Of a stretch of DNA of 64,000 nucleotides, positions 44,927-53,293 are shown piece by piece (the stretch's first letter is position 1; every line of letters starts with the position of its first letter). The position numbers and the translations under genes were made by a program. The notes under the pieces are model-generated. The model searched no databases. It had not been told where the DNA came from and was given only the letters and a program-made list of their open reading frames with translations. This DNA is from Mycobacterium noviomagense (GTDB lineage: Bacteria > Actinomycetota > Actinomycetes > Mycobacteriales > Mycobacteriaceae), in assembly GCF_010731635.1 (NCBI RefSeq), contig NZ_AP022583.1, positions 1,054,001-1,118,000 of the forward strand, in the 5' to 3' direction.

Positions 44927-45808
44927 CTAGCCGCGGGTGCTCGCAGATTCCGGTGAGACAAGGCGCTCGGCGGCGGTGTAGGGATCGTCGCGCCCGTCGG
45001 CGACGGACTCGGCAAGCCGGTCGAGGTCGGGACGAGTGCGCAGCCGGGTTTGCGCCAGCGACAGGATCTGAGCGCGTGCGCGGGCGATCCGGCGTGCCCG
45101 GTTGTCGGTGCGGTGGTGGTCGTCAATGGCCTCCACCAACTCCGGGACACCTTCCCCTTTCGCGGCGACGAGCATCAGGATCGGGGCCTTGGTCTCAGCG
45201 CGCAGGTCTCTCACGGTCTGCTCGGCGCCGTCGCGGTCGGCCTTGTTGACCACGACGATGTCGGCGACCTCCAGCAGGCCCGCTTTGGCGGCCTGCACTG
45301 CGTCGCCCGCTCCGGGGTTGAGGATGACGACGGTTGGGTCGGCGACAGCGGCGATCTCGATCTCCGACTGGCCCACACCTACCGTCTCCAGCAAGATCAC
45401 GTCGTAGCGCAGCGCTCCCAGCAGCCGGATGGCCGCGGGAACGGCGGCGGCCAAACCGCCCAGATGGCCGCGGGTGGCCAGCGAACGGATCAAGACGTGA
45501 GAGTCGTTAATATGCCTGGTCATTCGGATCCGATCGCCGAGCAGCGCGCCGCCACTGAACGGCGACGACGGGTCGACAGCGAGCACGGCCACCCGAAATT
45601 CGCGCTGCCGGTAGGCCCCGACGAGGGCCGCGATCGTCGTCGACTTGCCTGCGCCCGGCGGTCCGGTGATCCCGACGACCCGTGCCGGCGACGGTTCGAT
45701 ACTTGCCAGAACTTCATCGCGCCGGTCACTTTCGACCAGGCTGAGCAATCGACCGGCGGCGCGTGGGGAGCCGTTGCGCGCGGCGGCGATCAGCTCGGGG
45801 ATGTTCAC
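44927..45808 (-). CDS. meaB: MeaB/ArgK-type G3E GTPase chaperone of a B12-dependent mutase
   Basis: A 293-residue P-loop GTPase. Walker A is GITGPPGAGKST, the VDPSSPFSGGALLGDRIRM segment is diagnostic of MeaB/ArgK, the switch region is LLETVGVGQSEIE and the base-specificity motif is VVNKADRDG. MeaB proteins load and protect adenosylcobalamin on acyl-CoA mutases. At 293 residues it is shorter than the M. tuberculosis protein (334). GTG 45808 follows the thiolase stop by 7 bases. The longer open frame to 46102 lies antisense to nothing useful and inside the thiolase gene. The split mutase at 55.6-57.6 kb is its probable client. Confidence 0.9.
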   Translation of the reverse strand: MNIPELIAAARNGSPRAAGRLLSLVESDRRDEVLASIEPSPARVVGITGPPGAGKSTTIAALVGAYRQREFRVAVLAVDPSSPFSGGALLGDRIRMTRHINDSHVLIRSLATRGHLGGLAAAVPAAIRLLGALRYDVILLETVGVGQSEIEIAAVADPTVVILNPGAGDAVQAAKAGLLEVADIVVVNKADRDGAEQTVRDLRAETKAPILMLVAAKGEGVPELVEAIDDHHRTDNRARRIARARAQILSLAQTRLRTRPDLDRLAESVADGRDDPYTAAERLVSPESASTRG

Positions 45809-45815
45809 CTGAACA

Positions 45816-46967
45816 TCATGGCGCCGGAACCTCGATGACGGTGGCAGAACCCATCCCGCCGCCGGCGCACATGGCCGCGACGCCGAGGCCGCCGCCGCGC
45901 CGGCGCAGTTCGTGGACCAGCGTGACCAGCATCCTTGCGCCGGTGGCCGCGACCGGATGCCCCAGCGAGCAGCCGCTGCCGTTGACGTTGACGCGGTCGG
46001 GATCGAGGTCGAGCAGCTTGACCGTGGCCACGCACATCGACGCGAACGCCTCGTTGACTTCGAACAGGTCGACATCGGAGAGCGAAAGGTGGGCGCGGGC
46101 AAGGGCTTTCGGGATCACCTCGACAGGCGCCAAGCCGGTGGAAGCAGGATCGACACCGACCGACGCCCACGACCGCACGGTGGCCAATGCCGGCAGCCCC
46201 AGGCGGTCGCTGGCGATCGTCAGCACGGCAGCGCCGTCGTTGGCGCCACAGGCATTTCCGGCGGTGATCGAGAATCCCTCGATCTCGGGGTGCAGCGGCT
46301 TCAGCGCGGCCAGCTTCTCCATGCTGGTGTCGCGGCGCGGATGCTCGTCGACCGCGAAGAGCCCGTGCGGGGTTTCGATAGGAATGGTCTCTTCTTTCAA
46401 GCGGCCCTCGTCGATTGCCGAGATGGCGTTGCGATGCGACCGTAGCGCCCAGGCGTCCATCTCCTCGCGGCTGATGCCCGCTTTGACGGCGGCGTTCCAC
46501 CCGACAGTGATCGACATGTCGAGGTTGGGGGCGTCGGGCCGGTCGGGGTGGGTCGGTGGGAACCAGTCGACCCACTCACCGTCTACCTGGATGCGCGAGC
46601 GCGGCGACGTCGACGCCGAGTTCACGCCCCCGGCGATGATCAGCTGGTCCATGCCGGCGCGAATGCTGGCCGCGGCGCTTTGCACTGCCGCCTGCCCGGC
46701 CGCGCAGTGCCGGTTGTTGGCCAGACCGGGCACTGAAGTGAGCCCTGCGGTCATCGCCGCGTGCCTGGCCAGCACGCCGCCGCCGTAGAGGCCCTCGCCG
46801 AAAATCACGTCGTCCACCTGGGCTGACTCCAGGCCGGCGGCTGCTTCCGACACCACGAGGTGGGCCAGGTCGTAGGCGCTGGTGTCGCGCAGCGTCCCTT
46901 TCTTGGCGGTGCCGATGGGAGTTCGCAGGGCGGACACTATGACGGCTTCAGGCACGGGAGTCTCCAT
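45816..46967 (-). CDS. Thiolase (acetyl-CoA acyltransferase)
   Basis: A 383-residue thiolase for the last step of beta-oxidation. Catalytic residues are visible: Cys in NNRHCAAGQAAVQ, the NEAF motif in FEVNEAFASMC, His in GSGCSLGHPVAATGARM and Cys in MCAGGGMGSATVIE. It is divergent from an SDR that probably supplies its 3-ketoacyl-CoA substrate. A palindrome GAGAACATTATTCTC lies 13 bases before its start. It is co-transcribed with the MeaB GTPase. Confidence 0.93.
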   Translation of the reverse strand: METPVPEAVIVSALRTPIGTAKKGTLRDTSAYDLAHLVVSEAAAGLESAQVDDVIFGEGLYGGGVLARHAAMTAGLTSVPGLANNRHCAAGQAAVQSAAASIRAGMDQLIIAGGVNSASTSPRSRIQVDGEWVDWFPPTHPDRPDAPNLDMSITVGWNAAVKAGISREEMDAWALRSHRNAISAIDEGRLKEETIPIETPHGLFAVDEHPRRDTSMEKLAALKPLHPEIEGFSITAGNACGANDGAAVLTIASDRLGLPALATVRSWASVGVDPASTGLAPVEVIPKALARAHLSLSDVDLFEVNEAFASMCVATVKLLDLDPDRVNVNGSGCSLGHPVAATGARMLVTLVHELRRRGGGLGVAAMCAGGGMGSATVIEVPAP

Positions 46968-46979
46968 TCGCAGCGATAT

Positions 46980-46994
46980 GAGAACATTATTCTC
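46980..46994. promoter_or_regulatory. Operator-like palindrome GAGAACATTATTCTC
   Basis: This matches the 15-base palindromes at 6932 and 52212 except for one base in the left arm. It lies between the divergent thiolase and SDR genes, in the position of a shared repressor site. Confidence 0.7.
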
Positions 46995-47031
46995 TCAATA
47001 CGAGAGTACGCGTCGCAAGAAGGGGAGCCGT

Positions 47032-47793
47032 ATGCAGATAAGTGGTAGCTCCGCGCTCGTCGTCGGCGGTGCCGGCGGTCTCGGCGAAGCCACCGTTCGT
47101 CGGCTGCATGCCGCGGGCGCGAAGGTGGTTGTCGCCGATCTGGCCGACGACAAAGGCAAGGAATTGGCGAGCGAGCTCGGTGCCCGCTATGTGCGGACCG
47201 ACGCCACCAACACTGACGATGTTCAGGCAGCGTTGGCTGAGGCGGAATCGCTTGGCCCGCTGCGGATTTCGGTGGATGCGCATGGCGGTCCGGCCAGTGG
47301 CGGACGGCTGGTCGGCAAGGACGGCAGCCCGTTGGACCTCGACGGGTTCAAGACGACGATCGACGTCTACTTAACCGGTGTGTTCAACGTGATGCGGTTG
47401 GCCGCTGCCGCCATGGCGCGCCAGGAACCAGTCGACGGCGCCCGCGGCGTCATCGTCAACACCGCATCGATCGCGGCGTATGAGGGACAGATCGGCCAGC
47501 TGCCCTACGCGGCGGCCAAAGGCGGCGTCGTCTCCATGACCCTGGTGGCGGCACGAGATCTCTCGCCGCTGGGCATCCGCGTCGTGACCATCGCTCCCGG
47601 CACATTCTTGACGCCCGCCTACGGCCAAGCCGGCGACCAGTTGGAGGCGTACTGGGGCCCGCAGGTACCGTTCCCGAAGCGGATGGGCCAACCGGCGGAG
47701 TACGCGGCGTTCGTGCAGAGCATCGTCGAAAACGACTACCTCAACGGCGAAGTCATCCGACTCGACGGCGCATTGCGCTTCCCGCCGAAGTAG
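47032..47793 (+). CDS. SDR, probable 3-hydroxyacyl-CoA dehydrogenase (HSD10-like)
   Basis: A 253-residue [16 protein letters not shown] cofactor loop, [13 protein letters not shown] in place of NNAG, Ser in [11 protein letters not shown] and active site YAAAKGG. The overall pattern resembles type II 3-hydroxyacyl-CoA dehydrogenases (HSD17B10-like), which oxidise straight and 2-methyl-branched 3-hydroxyacyl-CoAs. ATG 47032 has AGGGGAG ahead. Upstream in-frame starts would cover the operator and the thiolase promoter. It is divergent from the thiolase, and the two catalyse consecutive steps. Confidence 0.88.
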   Translation: MQISGSSALVVGGAGGLGEATVRRLHAAGAKVVVADLADDKGKELASELGARYVRTDATNTDDVQAALAEAESLGPLRISVDAHGGPASGGRLVGKDGSPLDLDGFKTTIDVYLTGVFNVMRLAAAAMARQEPVDGARGVIVNTASIAAYEGQIGQLPYAAAKGGVVSMTLVAARDLSPLGIRVVTIAPGTFLTPAYGQAGDQLEAYWGPQVPFPKRMGQPAEYAAFVQSIVENDYLNGEVIRLDGALRFPPK

Positions 47794-47804
47794 GCGCCCT
47801 TGTT

Positions 47805-47869
47805 GCGCCGAGCGTGAAGTTAGCTCCACGCTGGGGCATCGAGCGTGAGCCCAGCTTCACGCTCGGCGC
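47805..47869. repeat. Palindromic intergenic element between convergent genes
   Basis: Perfect 15-base arms GCGCCGAGCGTGAAG (47805-47819) and CTTCACGCTCGGCGC (47855-47869) enclose a 35-base loop. The loop contains another GAGCGTGA (47841-47848) and a CACGCT, so alternative hairpins are possible. It fills the gap between convergent genes ending at 47793 and 47881. This is the same setting as the element at 5634-5693, but the sequence is different. Confidence 0.75.
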
Positions 47870-47880
47870 GCACCCGGGCG

Positions 47881-48648
47881 TCAGTTCTTGCCGGCGGTCA
47901 GCTTGGTGACGATCGAGCGGAAGTCCTCGGTCTGGAAGGACTGATTCTCGGCGGTCAGGGCGAAGTCGAGCGTGGCCAACACCGCGCGTTCGAGGTGCAC
48001 GTTGAGCACCCGCTTGGTGCTCTCGACGGCCTGTTGGGGCAGTTCCATCGTCCGCTTGGCTGCGGCAACCGCCTCGGCCATTGGATCGGCGACGACATGG
48101 TTGGCCAGCCCGAGTTCCACGGCCCGCGCCGCGGGAATCCGCGCACCGGTCAAGGCGTATTCCTTGGCCAGCAGAAGACTGATGTGCAGCGGCCAGGTAA
48201 TCGGTCCACCATCGGCGGCGACCAGCCCCACCTGCACGTGCGGATCGGCGAGATAGGCCTCCTCGGCGATGTAGACGATGTCGCTGAGCGCCACCAGGCT
48301 GCAACCCAACCCCACGGCCGGCCCATTGACGGCCGCCACCACCGGAATTCGGCAGCGGGCCATGCCCAGCACGATCTCGCGGCCGTGGGCAATGGTTTTG
48401 GCGCGCAGACCGGCGTCCTGGGCCAGCTCGGCCAGGTAGTGAAAGTCGCCGCCCGCCGAGAACGCGCGGCCGCTGCCGGTAAGCACCGCGGCGCGAGCGG
48501 TGCGGTCGTCGCTGAGCCGCGGCCACAGCTGCGCCAGCCCGGTGTGCAGGCTGTCATTGACCGCGTTGAGCGCATCCGGGCGGTTCAGTGTGATGATGCG
48601 CAGCGGCCCGTCTGCTTGGACGTCGATTTCCTCCGGCATGTCGTACAC
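47881..48648 (-). CDS. Enoyl-CoA hydratase/isomerase (EchA family)
   Basis: A 255-residue crotonase: IITLNRPDALNAVNDSLHTG, oxyanion-hole segments GSGRAFSAGGDFHYL and NGPAVGLGCSLVALSD, then ADPHVQVGLVAADGGPITWP. The position of the first catalytic Glu of hydratases is not filled in an obvious way (LVAADGG), so isomerase or hydratase activity cannot be fixed. GTG 48648 has AAGGAG six bases ahead. It is separated from the paired dehydrogenase genes upstream by a MIRU-like repeat, yet is on the same strand and probably in the same operon. Confidence 0.9.
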   Translation of the reverse strand: MYDMPEEIDVQADGPLRIITLNRPDALNAVNDSLHTGLAQLWPRLSDDRTARAAVLTGSGRAFSAGGDFHYLAELAQDAGLRAKTIAHGREIVLGMARCRIPVVAAVNGPAVGLGCSLVALSDIVYIAEEAYLADPHVQVGLVAADGGPITWPLHISLLLAKEYALTGARIPAARAVELGLANHVVADPMAEAVAAAKRTMELPQQAVESTKRVLNVHLERAVLATLDFALTAENQSFQTEDFRSIVTKLTAGKN

Positions 48649-48661
48649 GTCAGACTCCTTT

Positions 48662-48828
48662 GATGGTCGTGACCCGCTTCACCCGGGCTTCGCCCGCGTT
48701 CGCGATCACTCCTACTTCGATGGTCGTGACCCGCTTCACCCGGGCTTCGCCCGCGTTCGCGATCACTCCTACTTCGATGGTCGTGACCCGCTTCACCCGG
48801 GCTTCGCCCGCGTTCGCGATCACTCCTG
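48662..48828 (-). repeat. MIRU-like tandem repeat, nearly three copies of a 57-base unit
   Basis: Units start at 48662, 48719 and 48776 and are identical apart from the cut end of the last copy. On the minus strand each contains GGAGTGATCGCGAACG, a hairpin CGGGCGAAGCCCG and GAAGCGGGTCACGACC. The dehydrogenase stop TGA (48820-48822) lies inside the first transcribed unit, and the downstream hydratase start follows the last unit. This is the intra-operon setting described for mycobacterial interspersed repetitive units. Copy number may vary between strains. Confidence 0.9.
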
Positions 48829-49908
48829 CAATCCCAAGATGCGTGAGGCGATGATGTTTTTCTGGATCTGCGAGGTGCCGCCCATGACGCTTTGCGCGCG
48901 GCTGTACAGGTAGGCGCTCAACAGGTCAGGGTCGCGGGTTCCGCCGACGGCCAGCGCGGCGTGGCCGACCGACTGCTCGACCCAGGTCATCAGCAGCTTG
49001 TCCAGCGACCCTTCCGGCCCGTGCCGCACGCCGTCGAGCTGTTCGGACAACCGCCGCCGCACGTGATGGGTCAGCATTTCGGTTTGCACTGCGGCCCAGG
49101 CGAGTTCGTCAGACGGAGGACCGTCACTGCGGGCGGCGAGTTGCCGGACGAGCTTGCCGTATCGGGCGGCGTAGCCGAGCGTGGACGGTTCGCGTTCGTG
49201 TCCGACGACGGTCATGGCCAGCGCCCAGCCTTCGCCGGGAGCGCCGATCAGCTGGTCGGCGGGCACCGTCGCGCCGTCGAAGAACACCTGGCCGAACTCG
49301 GTGGTGACGCCGTTCATCATGCGCAGCGGACGTTGTTGGACGCCAGGCTGTTTCATCGAGATGATGAACGCCGAAATGCCTTTGTGCCGCGGGGCGTCCG
49401 GGTCGGTGCGGGCCAGCAGCAGACACCAGTCGGCGACGTCGGAGTAGCTGGTCCAGATCTTGTGTCCGTGCACGACGTAGTTGTCGCCGTCGCGGGCGGC
49501 GGTGGTCTTCAGCGACGCCAGGTCCGAACCGGCGCCGGGCTCGCTGAAGCCTTGGCACCATCGCTCGGTGCCGTTGATCATGCCGGGCAGAAAGCGCTGC
49601 TGCAGTTCCAAACTGGCGTGCCGGGTCAGGCCGGCGACCAGGTAGCCCAAGCTGGGCCGCGGCGGAGCGCCGGCGCGGGCCAGTTCTTCGTCGAGGATGA
49701 CGTCGTACACCGGCGGCAGCTCTTGGCCGCCGTATTCGCGCGGCCACGACAGCCCGAAGAAGCCGGCCTGATACAGCGCGCGGTGCCACTCGCCCTGGCG
49801 CGCCCAGTACTCGTCGCCCGAACTCGGAAACTCCTTGGCGTGCACCGCAAGCCACGAGCGCAGCCGGTCGCGGAAGGCCGCTTCCTCCGGTGAGTCACGA
49901 AAGTCCAA
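48820..49908 (-). CDS. Acyl-CoA dehydrogenase, larger subunit of a paired enzyme
   Basis: A 362-residue acyl-CoA dehydrogenase: WCQGFSEPGAGSDLASLKTT, VVHGHKIWTSYSDVADW, VVGHEREPSTLGYAAR and the C-terminal MGGTSQIQKNIIASRILGL. It overlaps the 3' end of its partner gene by 14 bases, which supports a heteromeric alpha2beta2 enzyme. Its stop codon is supplied by the first unit of the MIRU-like repeat. The set fadD-partner-dehydrogenase-hydratase on this strand performs the first three steps of side-chain oxidation. Confidence 0.92.
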   Translation of the reverse strand: MDFRDSPEEAAFRDRLRSWLAVHAKEFPSSGDEYWARQGEWHRALYQAGFFGLSWPREYGGQELPPVYDVILDEELARAGAPPRPSLGYLVAGLTRHASLELQQRFLPGMINGTERWCQGFSEPGAGSDLASLKTTAARDGDNYVVHGHKIWTSYSDVADWCLLLARTDPDAPRHKGISAFIISMKQPGVQQRPLRMMNGVTTEFGQVFFDGATVPADQLIGAPGEGWALAMTVVGHEREPSTLGYAARYGKLVRQLAARSDGPPSDELAWAAVQTEMLTHHVRRRLSEQLDGVRHGPEGSLDKLLMTWVEQSVGHAALAVGGTRDPDLLSAYLYSRAQSVMGGTSQIQKNIIASRILGLQE

Positions 49909-50797
49909 TGTCGATCTCCTCCAGCTTCACGGGCCACAGCTCGGTGGATGTCAGCGCGCGGCGCAGAAAAACATGCGCCAGGCATTCCCAGGTGTTGCCG
50001 ATGCCGCCGTGCACCTGGACGGCGGTCTCACACACCGTCCGCGCGGCGCGGGCGCAGTAGATTTTCGCGACGCGGGCGGCCCGTATCGCCTTGGCCGGGT
50101 CGAGTTCGTCGACCGCCCAGGCGGCGTGGCGCAGCACGCTCACCGAGCCCTCGATCAGGGCGAGGCTTTCGGCCAGCAGGTGCGCGACGGCCTGGTACGA
50201 CCCGATCGGTTTCCCATACTGCTCACGGATTTGCGCGTAGTCACACGCCAGGGTGTGCGCGCCGCGGGCGGTGCCGACCAGGTCGGCGGTGGTGGTGACC
50301 AGCGCGAGCGCCAGCCATCGCCCGGCGATGTCGTCATTGATTTCGCCCACGATCGCAGGGGATCCCAGGATGCTCGCATCGGCTCTGGTGAGATCGGCGC
50401 CGCCACAGGCGGTATCGAGATCAGCGGCCAGCACCCTCGTCCCGTCGAGCAGCAGAGCACGTCGATATCCGCGGGCGTCGAAGGCGCGGCCGTCGACCGC
50501 CACCGTGGCACGCTCGCCCACGCCGACGTGGCGGGTCAGGTCGTCCGCGAGGACCGGGCCGAGGAACGGGGCGTCCACAAGACCTCGACCGAACTCCTCG
50601 GCCACGACGGCCACCTCGATGCCCGACGCGCCGTCACTGCGAAGCGACCGCCAGCCCGTCGCCTCGATCTGCTTGTCCAGCCTGGTGATTCGAGCCTCGT
50701 CGTCGAGAGCCTGCACCGATCCCGGGCCAAGGTCGTCGGCGAGCTTGGCGGCGGCGTCGCGCAGTTGCTGCTGTTCAGCTGTCAGACGGACATCCAT
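49895..50797 (-). CDS. Acyl-CoA dehydrogenase, smaller partner subunit
   Basis: A 300-residue divergent acyl-CoA dehydrogenase: the N-terminal domain is shortened, while YAQIREQYGKPIGSYQAVAH and AVQVHGGIGNTWECLAHVFL are typical of the C-terminal helical domain. It is likely the second subunit of the enzyme encoded by the following gene. It overlaps the acyl-CoA ligase gene by 23 bases. A second pair of this kind occurs at 3744-5626, so the window contains two heteromeric dehydrogenases. Confidence 0.88.
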   Translation of the reverse strand: MDVRLTAEQQQLRDAAAKLADDLGPGSVQALDDEARITRLDKQIEATGWRSLRSDGASGIEVAVVAEEFGRGLVDAPFLGPVLADDLTRHVGVGERATVAVDGRAFDARGYRRALLLDGTRVLAADLDTACGGADLTRADASILGSPAIVGEINDDIAGRWLALALVTTTADLVGTARGAHTLACDYAQIREQYGKPIGSYQAVAHLLAESLALIEGSVSVLRHAAWAVDELDPAKAIRAARVAKIYCARAARTVCETAVQVHGGIGNTWECLAHVFLRRALTSTELWPVKLEEIDIGLS

Positions 50798-52187
50798 AGC
50801 GCTCCTTGAGAACTCGGCGCAGCACCTTGCCGGAAGGCAGCCGAGGAATGTCGGACACGAATACCACGCGGCTCAACCGCTTGTACGAGGCCAGCCGCTC
50901 GGCGACTCGATCGCTGAGCTCGGCGGCATCGACCGGGGACTGCGCCGCGACCGCAGCAACGACCGCTTCCCCGTTGACGCCGTCCGGGACACCGAACACC
51001 GCACAGTCTTTGACCGCGGGATGACCGTGCAACACCGCCTCGATTTCGGCGGGCGCGACCTGGAATCCGCGCACTTTGATCATCTCTTTGTGCCGGTCGG
51101 TAATCCGCAGCCAGCCGCCGGAATCCAGGTAGCCGACATCGCCGGTGCGAAACCACCCGTCGCAGAACGCTTCCGCGTCTTCTGGTAAGTAGCCGGCCAT
51201 CAGCGACGGCGAGCGCGCTTGAATCTCGCCGACCTCGCCCGGTCCGACCGGCTCGCCGGTCTGCAGCGACACCACCCGCAGCTGTACGCCCGGCACCGCC
51301 CGCCCGACCGAGTCGAGCCGGGCCCCGTCGAGCGGGTTGCACGCAATGACCGGCAATTCGGTGGTCCCGTAGGCGGGAACCCAACCGACGCCGGTGCGCC
51401 GGGCGACGGTTTCGGCGACGCTTTGGCTGACCGGCGTCGCGCCCCACATGATGAACCGCAGCGACGACAGGTCATAGGATTCCAGCTCTGGGTGCGATGC
51501 GATGGCCATTGCTATTGGGGCAACGGCCATTTCAACGGTGATGCGATCGGATTCGATGTGGTGCAACACGGCCTCGACGTCGAAGCGGCGATGCAGCCGC
51601 AGCCAGACCCCTGTCTGCAGCGCGGTAACGATGTTGAGCAGACCCAGGATGTGCGACGGCGGCGTGGCGATTTGGATCCGGTCACGAGAGGTCAGCTGTA
51701 GCGCGTCGCGCCAGTGCCCGACCGCGGCGCACAGCGAGGCATGGGTGTGCCGGACCGCTTTGGGAAGGTCGGTGGTGCCAGAGCTGAACACCAACACCGC
51801 ATCGGTATCTGCAACCGGGCGGTCGCTGGGCAGGTCGCCCGGCGTGATCGGCTCGTCGAGATGCAGCATCGGCATTAGCTCGGCCAGCACGGGATGGTCT
51901 CCGACTGCGTGGGCCGGTTGCGTCAGCGCGAGCGCGTGCCCCACTTCTGCGCGCTTCCAGGCGGGGCTGATCAGCACCACCGTCGCACCCAACTGCCAGA
52001 TGGCACGCAGCGCGGCCACGAATTCGGGTCGGTTGGACGACATCAACGCGACACGTTGACCGGCCGTGACACCACGCTTGGCGAGGAGCGACGCCACGCC
52101 GCCGGCCAATGTGTCGAGCTGCGGCATGCTGTACTGCCGCTCCTCGTACACGAGCGCCGCCGGCTCGGTCACGGTTTTCGCCATCAC
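50775..52187 (-). CDS. Acyl-CoA synthetase (FadD-like, AMP-forming)
   Basis: A 470-residue ANL-superfamily ligase that activates a carboxylic acid through an acyl-AMP to acyl-CoA. The P-loop is VFSSGTTDLPKAVRHTH, with Asp for the common Gly. Other motifs are WVPAYGTTELP, the adenosine-binding WFRTGDVGYLDSGGWLRITDR and the C-terminal lysine motif PRLPSGKVLRRVL. The start is GTG 52187 or ATG 52184. It is divergent from the reductase at 52262, with a perfect GAGAATAGTATTCTC palindrome between. It is the gateway enzyme for the operon. Confidence 0.93.
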   Translation of the reverse strand: MMAKTVTEPAALVYEERQYSMPQLDTLAGGVASLLAKRGVTAGQRVALMSSNRPEFVAALRAIWQLGATVVLISPAWKRAEVGHALALTQPAHAVGDHPVLAELMPMLHLDEPITPGDLPSDRPVADTDAVLVFSSGTTDLPKAVRHTHASLCAAVGHWRDALQLTSRDRIQIATPPSHILGLLNIVTALQTGVWLRLHRRFDVEAVLHHIESDRITVEMAVAPIAMAIASHPELESYDLSSLRFIMWGATPVSQSVAETVARRTGVGWVPAYGTTELPVIACNPLDGARLDSVGRAVPGVQLRVVSLQTGEPVGPGEVGEIQARSPSLMAGYLPEDAEAFCDGWFRTGDVGYLDSGGWLRITDRHKEMIKVRGFQVAPAEIEAVLHGHPAVKDCAVFGVPDGVNGEAVVAAVAAQSPVDAAELSDRVAERLASYKRLSRVVFVSDIPRLPSGKVLRRVLKERYGCPSDS

Positions 52188-52211
52188 GTTGAGATGATCC
52201 TATCCTTTTGA

Positions 52212-52226
52212 GAGAATAGTATTCTC
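52212..52226. promoter_or_regulatory. Operator-like palindrome GAGAATAGTATTCTC
   Basis: A perfect 7-1-7 inverted repeat (8-1-8 with flanking A/T) between the divergent fadD-like gene and the reductase gene. It is identical in both arms to the site at 6932-6946 beside a TetR gene 45 kb away. Confidence 0.8.
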
Positions 52227-52261
52227 TATATCGAAGAACGCAAGATGCGGAAGGTGCGGCC

Positions 52262-53272
52262 ATGGCGGAACTGCACGTGTTCCAACAGGCGACAGTGACC
52301 CGGGTGATCAAGGAAACCGCCGACACCCGCACCTTCGTGCTGGCTCCCCACCAGCAACCATTCCATTACCGGGCCGGGCAGTACTGCACGTTCCGCGTCC
52401 ACGTGGACGGCGAGGAGCTGTATCGGTCGTATTCGATGTCCAGCGCGCCCGAGACCGATTCCGAGCTGACGACCACCGTCAAGCGGGTGCCCGGCGGCAA
52501 GGTCTCCAACTGGCTGGTCGACAACGTGGCCGAAGGCGACGAACTGACGATGACCAGAGCCGCAGGAACCTTCTGCCTGCAAGCGACCTCGGCGCCGTTG
52601 CTGGCGTTCGCCGGCGGCAGCGGCGTCACGCCGATCCTTTCGTTGACCAAAAGCGCGCTCGCCACGACGGATCGGGTGGTGCGGCTGCTGTGCGCCGACC
52701 GGGACCGCGAGTCGGTGATCTTCGAGGCAGCGCTCGACGAGCTCGTGGCGCGGTATTCGGGCCGGCTGTCGGTGGTGCGCCATATCGACGTCGAGCAGGG
52801 ATTGATCGACGCGGACGCCGTCCGGGAGTTCGTGGGCTCGGACGTCGACGCGCACAACTATGTGTGCGGCCCGGAGGGGTTCATGGCCGTGGTGCGCTCG
52901 GCGCTGCCCGGGCCAGGGCGGGTCTTCGTCGAGGATTTCGACCTCGCGCCGACGATCAAGGCGCCTTCAGAGCCGATGCCCGTTGCCGAAACCGAGGCGC
53001 AGGGCACGGTGACGATTTTCCTCGAGCGTAAGAAGGCGTCGGTTCCGCGCGTCCCCGGAGAGACGCTGCTGGACAGCGCGCGGCGCGCCGGGCTGTCGCC
53101 GCCGTTCAGCTGCGAGCAGGGTAACTGCGGAACGTGCATGGCCCTGCTTGTCGAAGGCCGTGCGACGATGCGGAACAACGAAGCGCTCGACGACGACGAG
53201 GTGGACGAGGGCTACATTCTGACCTGCCAGGCCGTACCGGACACGCCGTCGGTCACGGTGCGCTACGAGTAG
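52262..53272 (+). CDS. FAD/[2Fe-2S] NAD(P)H-dependent oxygenase reductase (KshB-like)
   Basis: A 336-residue electron-transfer protein in the order FAD domain, NAD domain, plant-type ferredoxin domain. The flavin motif is RSYSMSS, the NAD region starts at FAGGSGVTPILS, and the CGPEGFM segment follows. The cluster cysteines are in CEQGNCGTC plus a later TCQ. This is the layout of 3-ketosteroid 9-alpha-hydroxylase reductase and phenylacetyl-CoA epoxidase reductase. It may serve the Rieske oxygenase at 536, though 52 kb apart. The divergent operator links it to the beta-oxidation genes. Confidence 0.92.
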   Translation: MAELHVFQQATVTRVIKETADTRTFVLAPHQQPFHYRAGQYCTFRVHVDGEELYRSYSMSSAPETDSELTTTVKRVPGGKVSNWLVDNVAEGDELTMTRAAGTFCLQATSAPLLAFAGGSGVTPILSLTKSALATTDRVVRLLCADRDRESVIFEAALDELVARYSGRLSVVRHIDVEQGLIDADAVREFVGSDVDAHNYVCGPEGFMAVVRSALPGPGRVFVEDFDLAPTIKAPSEPMPVAETEAQGTVTIFLERKKASVPRVPGETLLDSARRAGLSPPFSCEQGNCGTCMALLVEGRATMRNNEALDDDEVDEGYILTCQAVPDTPSVTVRYE

Positions 53273-53293
53273 TGCTGAAGAAAGGCGACAACG

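Noticed and set aside
48662..48828. Possible CRISPR array
   Set aside because: The copies are directly tandem, with no unique spacers and no cas genes nearby.
48500..48913. Plus-strand frame encoding a 19-residue repeated peptide
   Set aside because: The repeats are the 57-base MIRU-like units read on the opposite strand; the length divisible by three keeps the frame open. It overlaps two real minus-strand genes.
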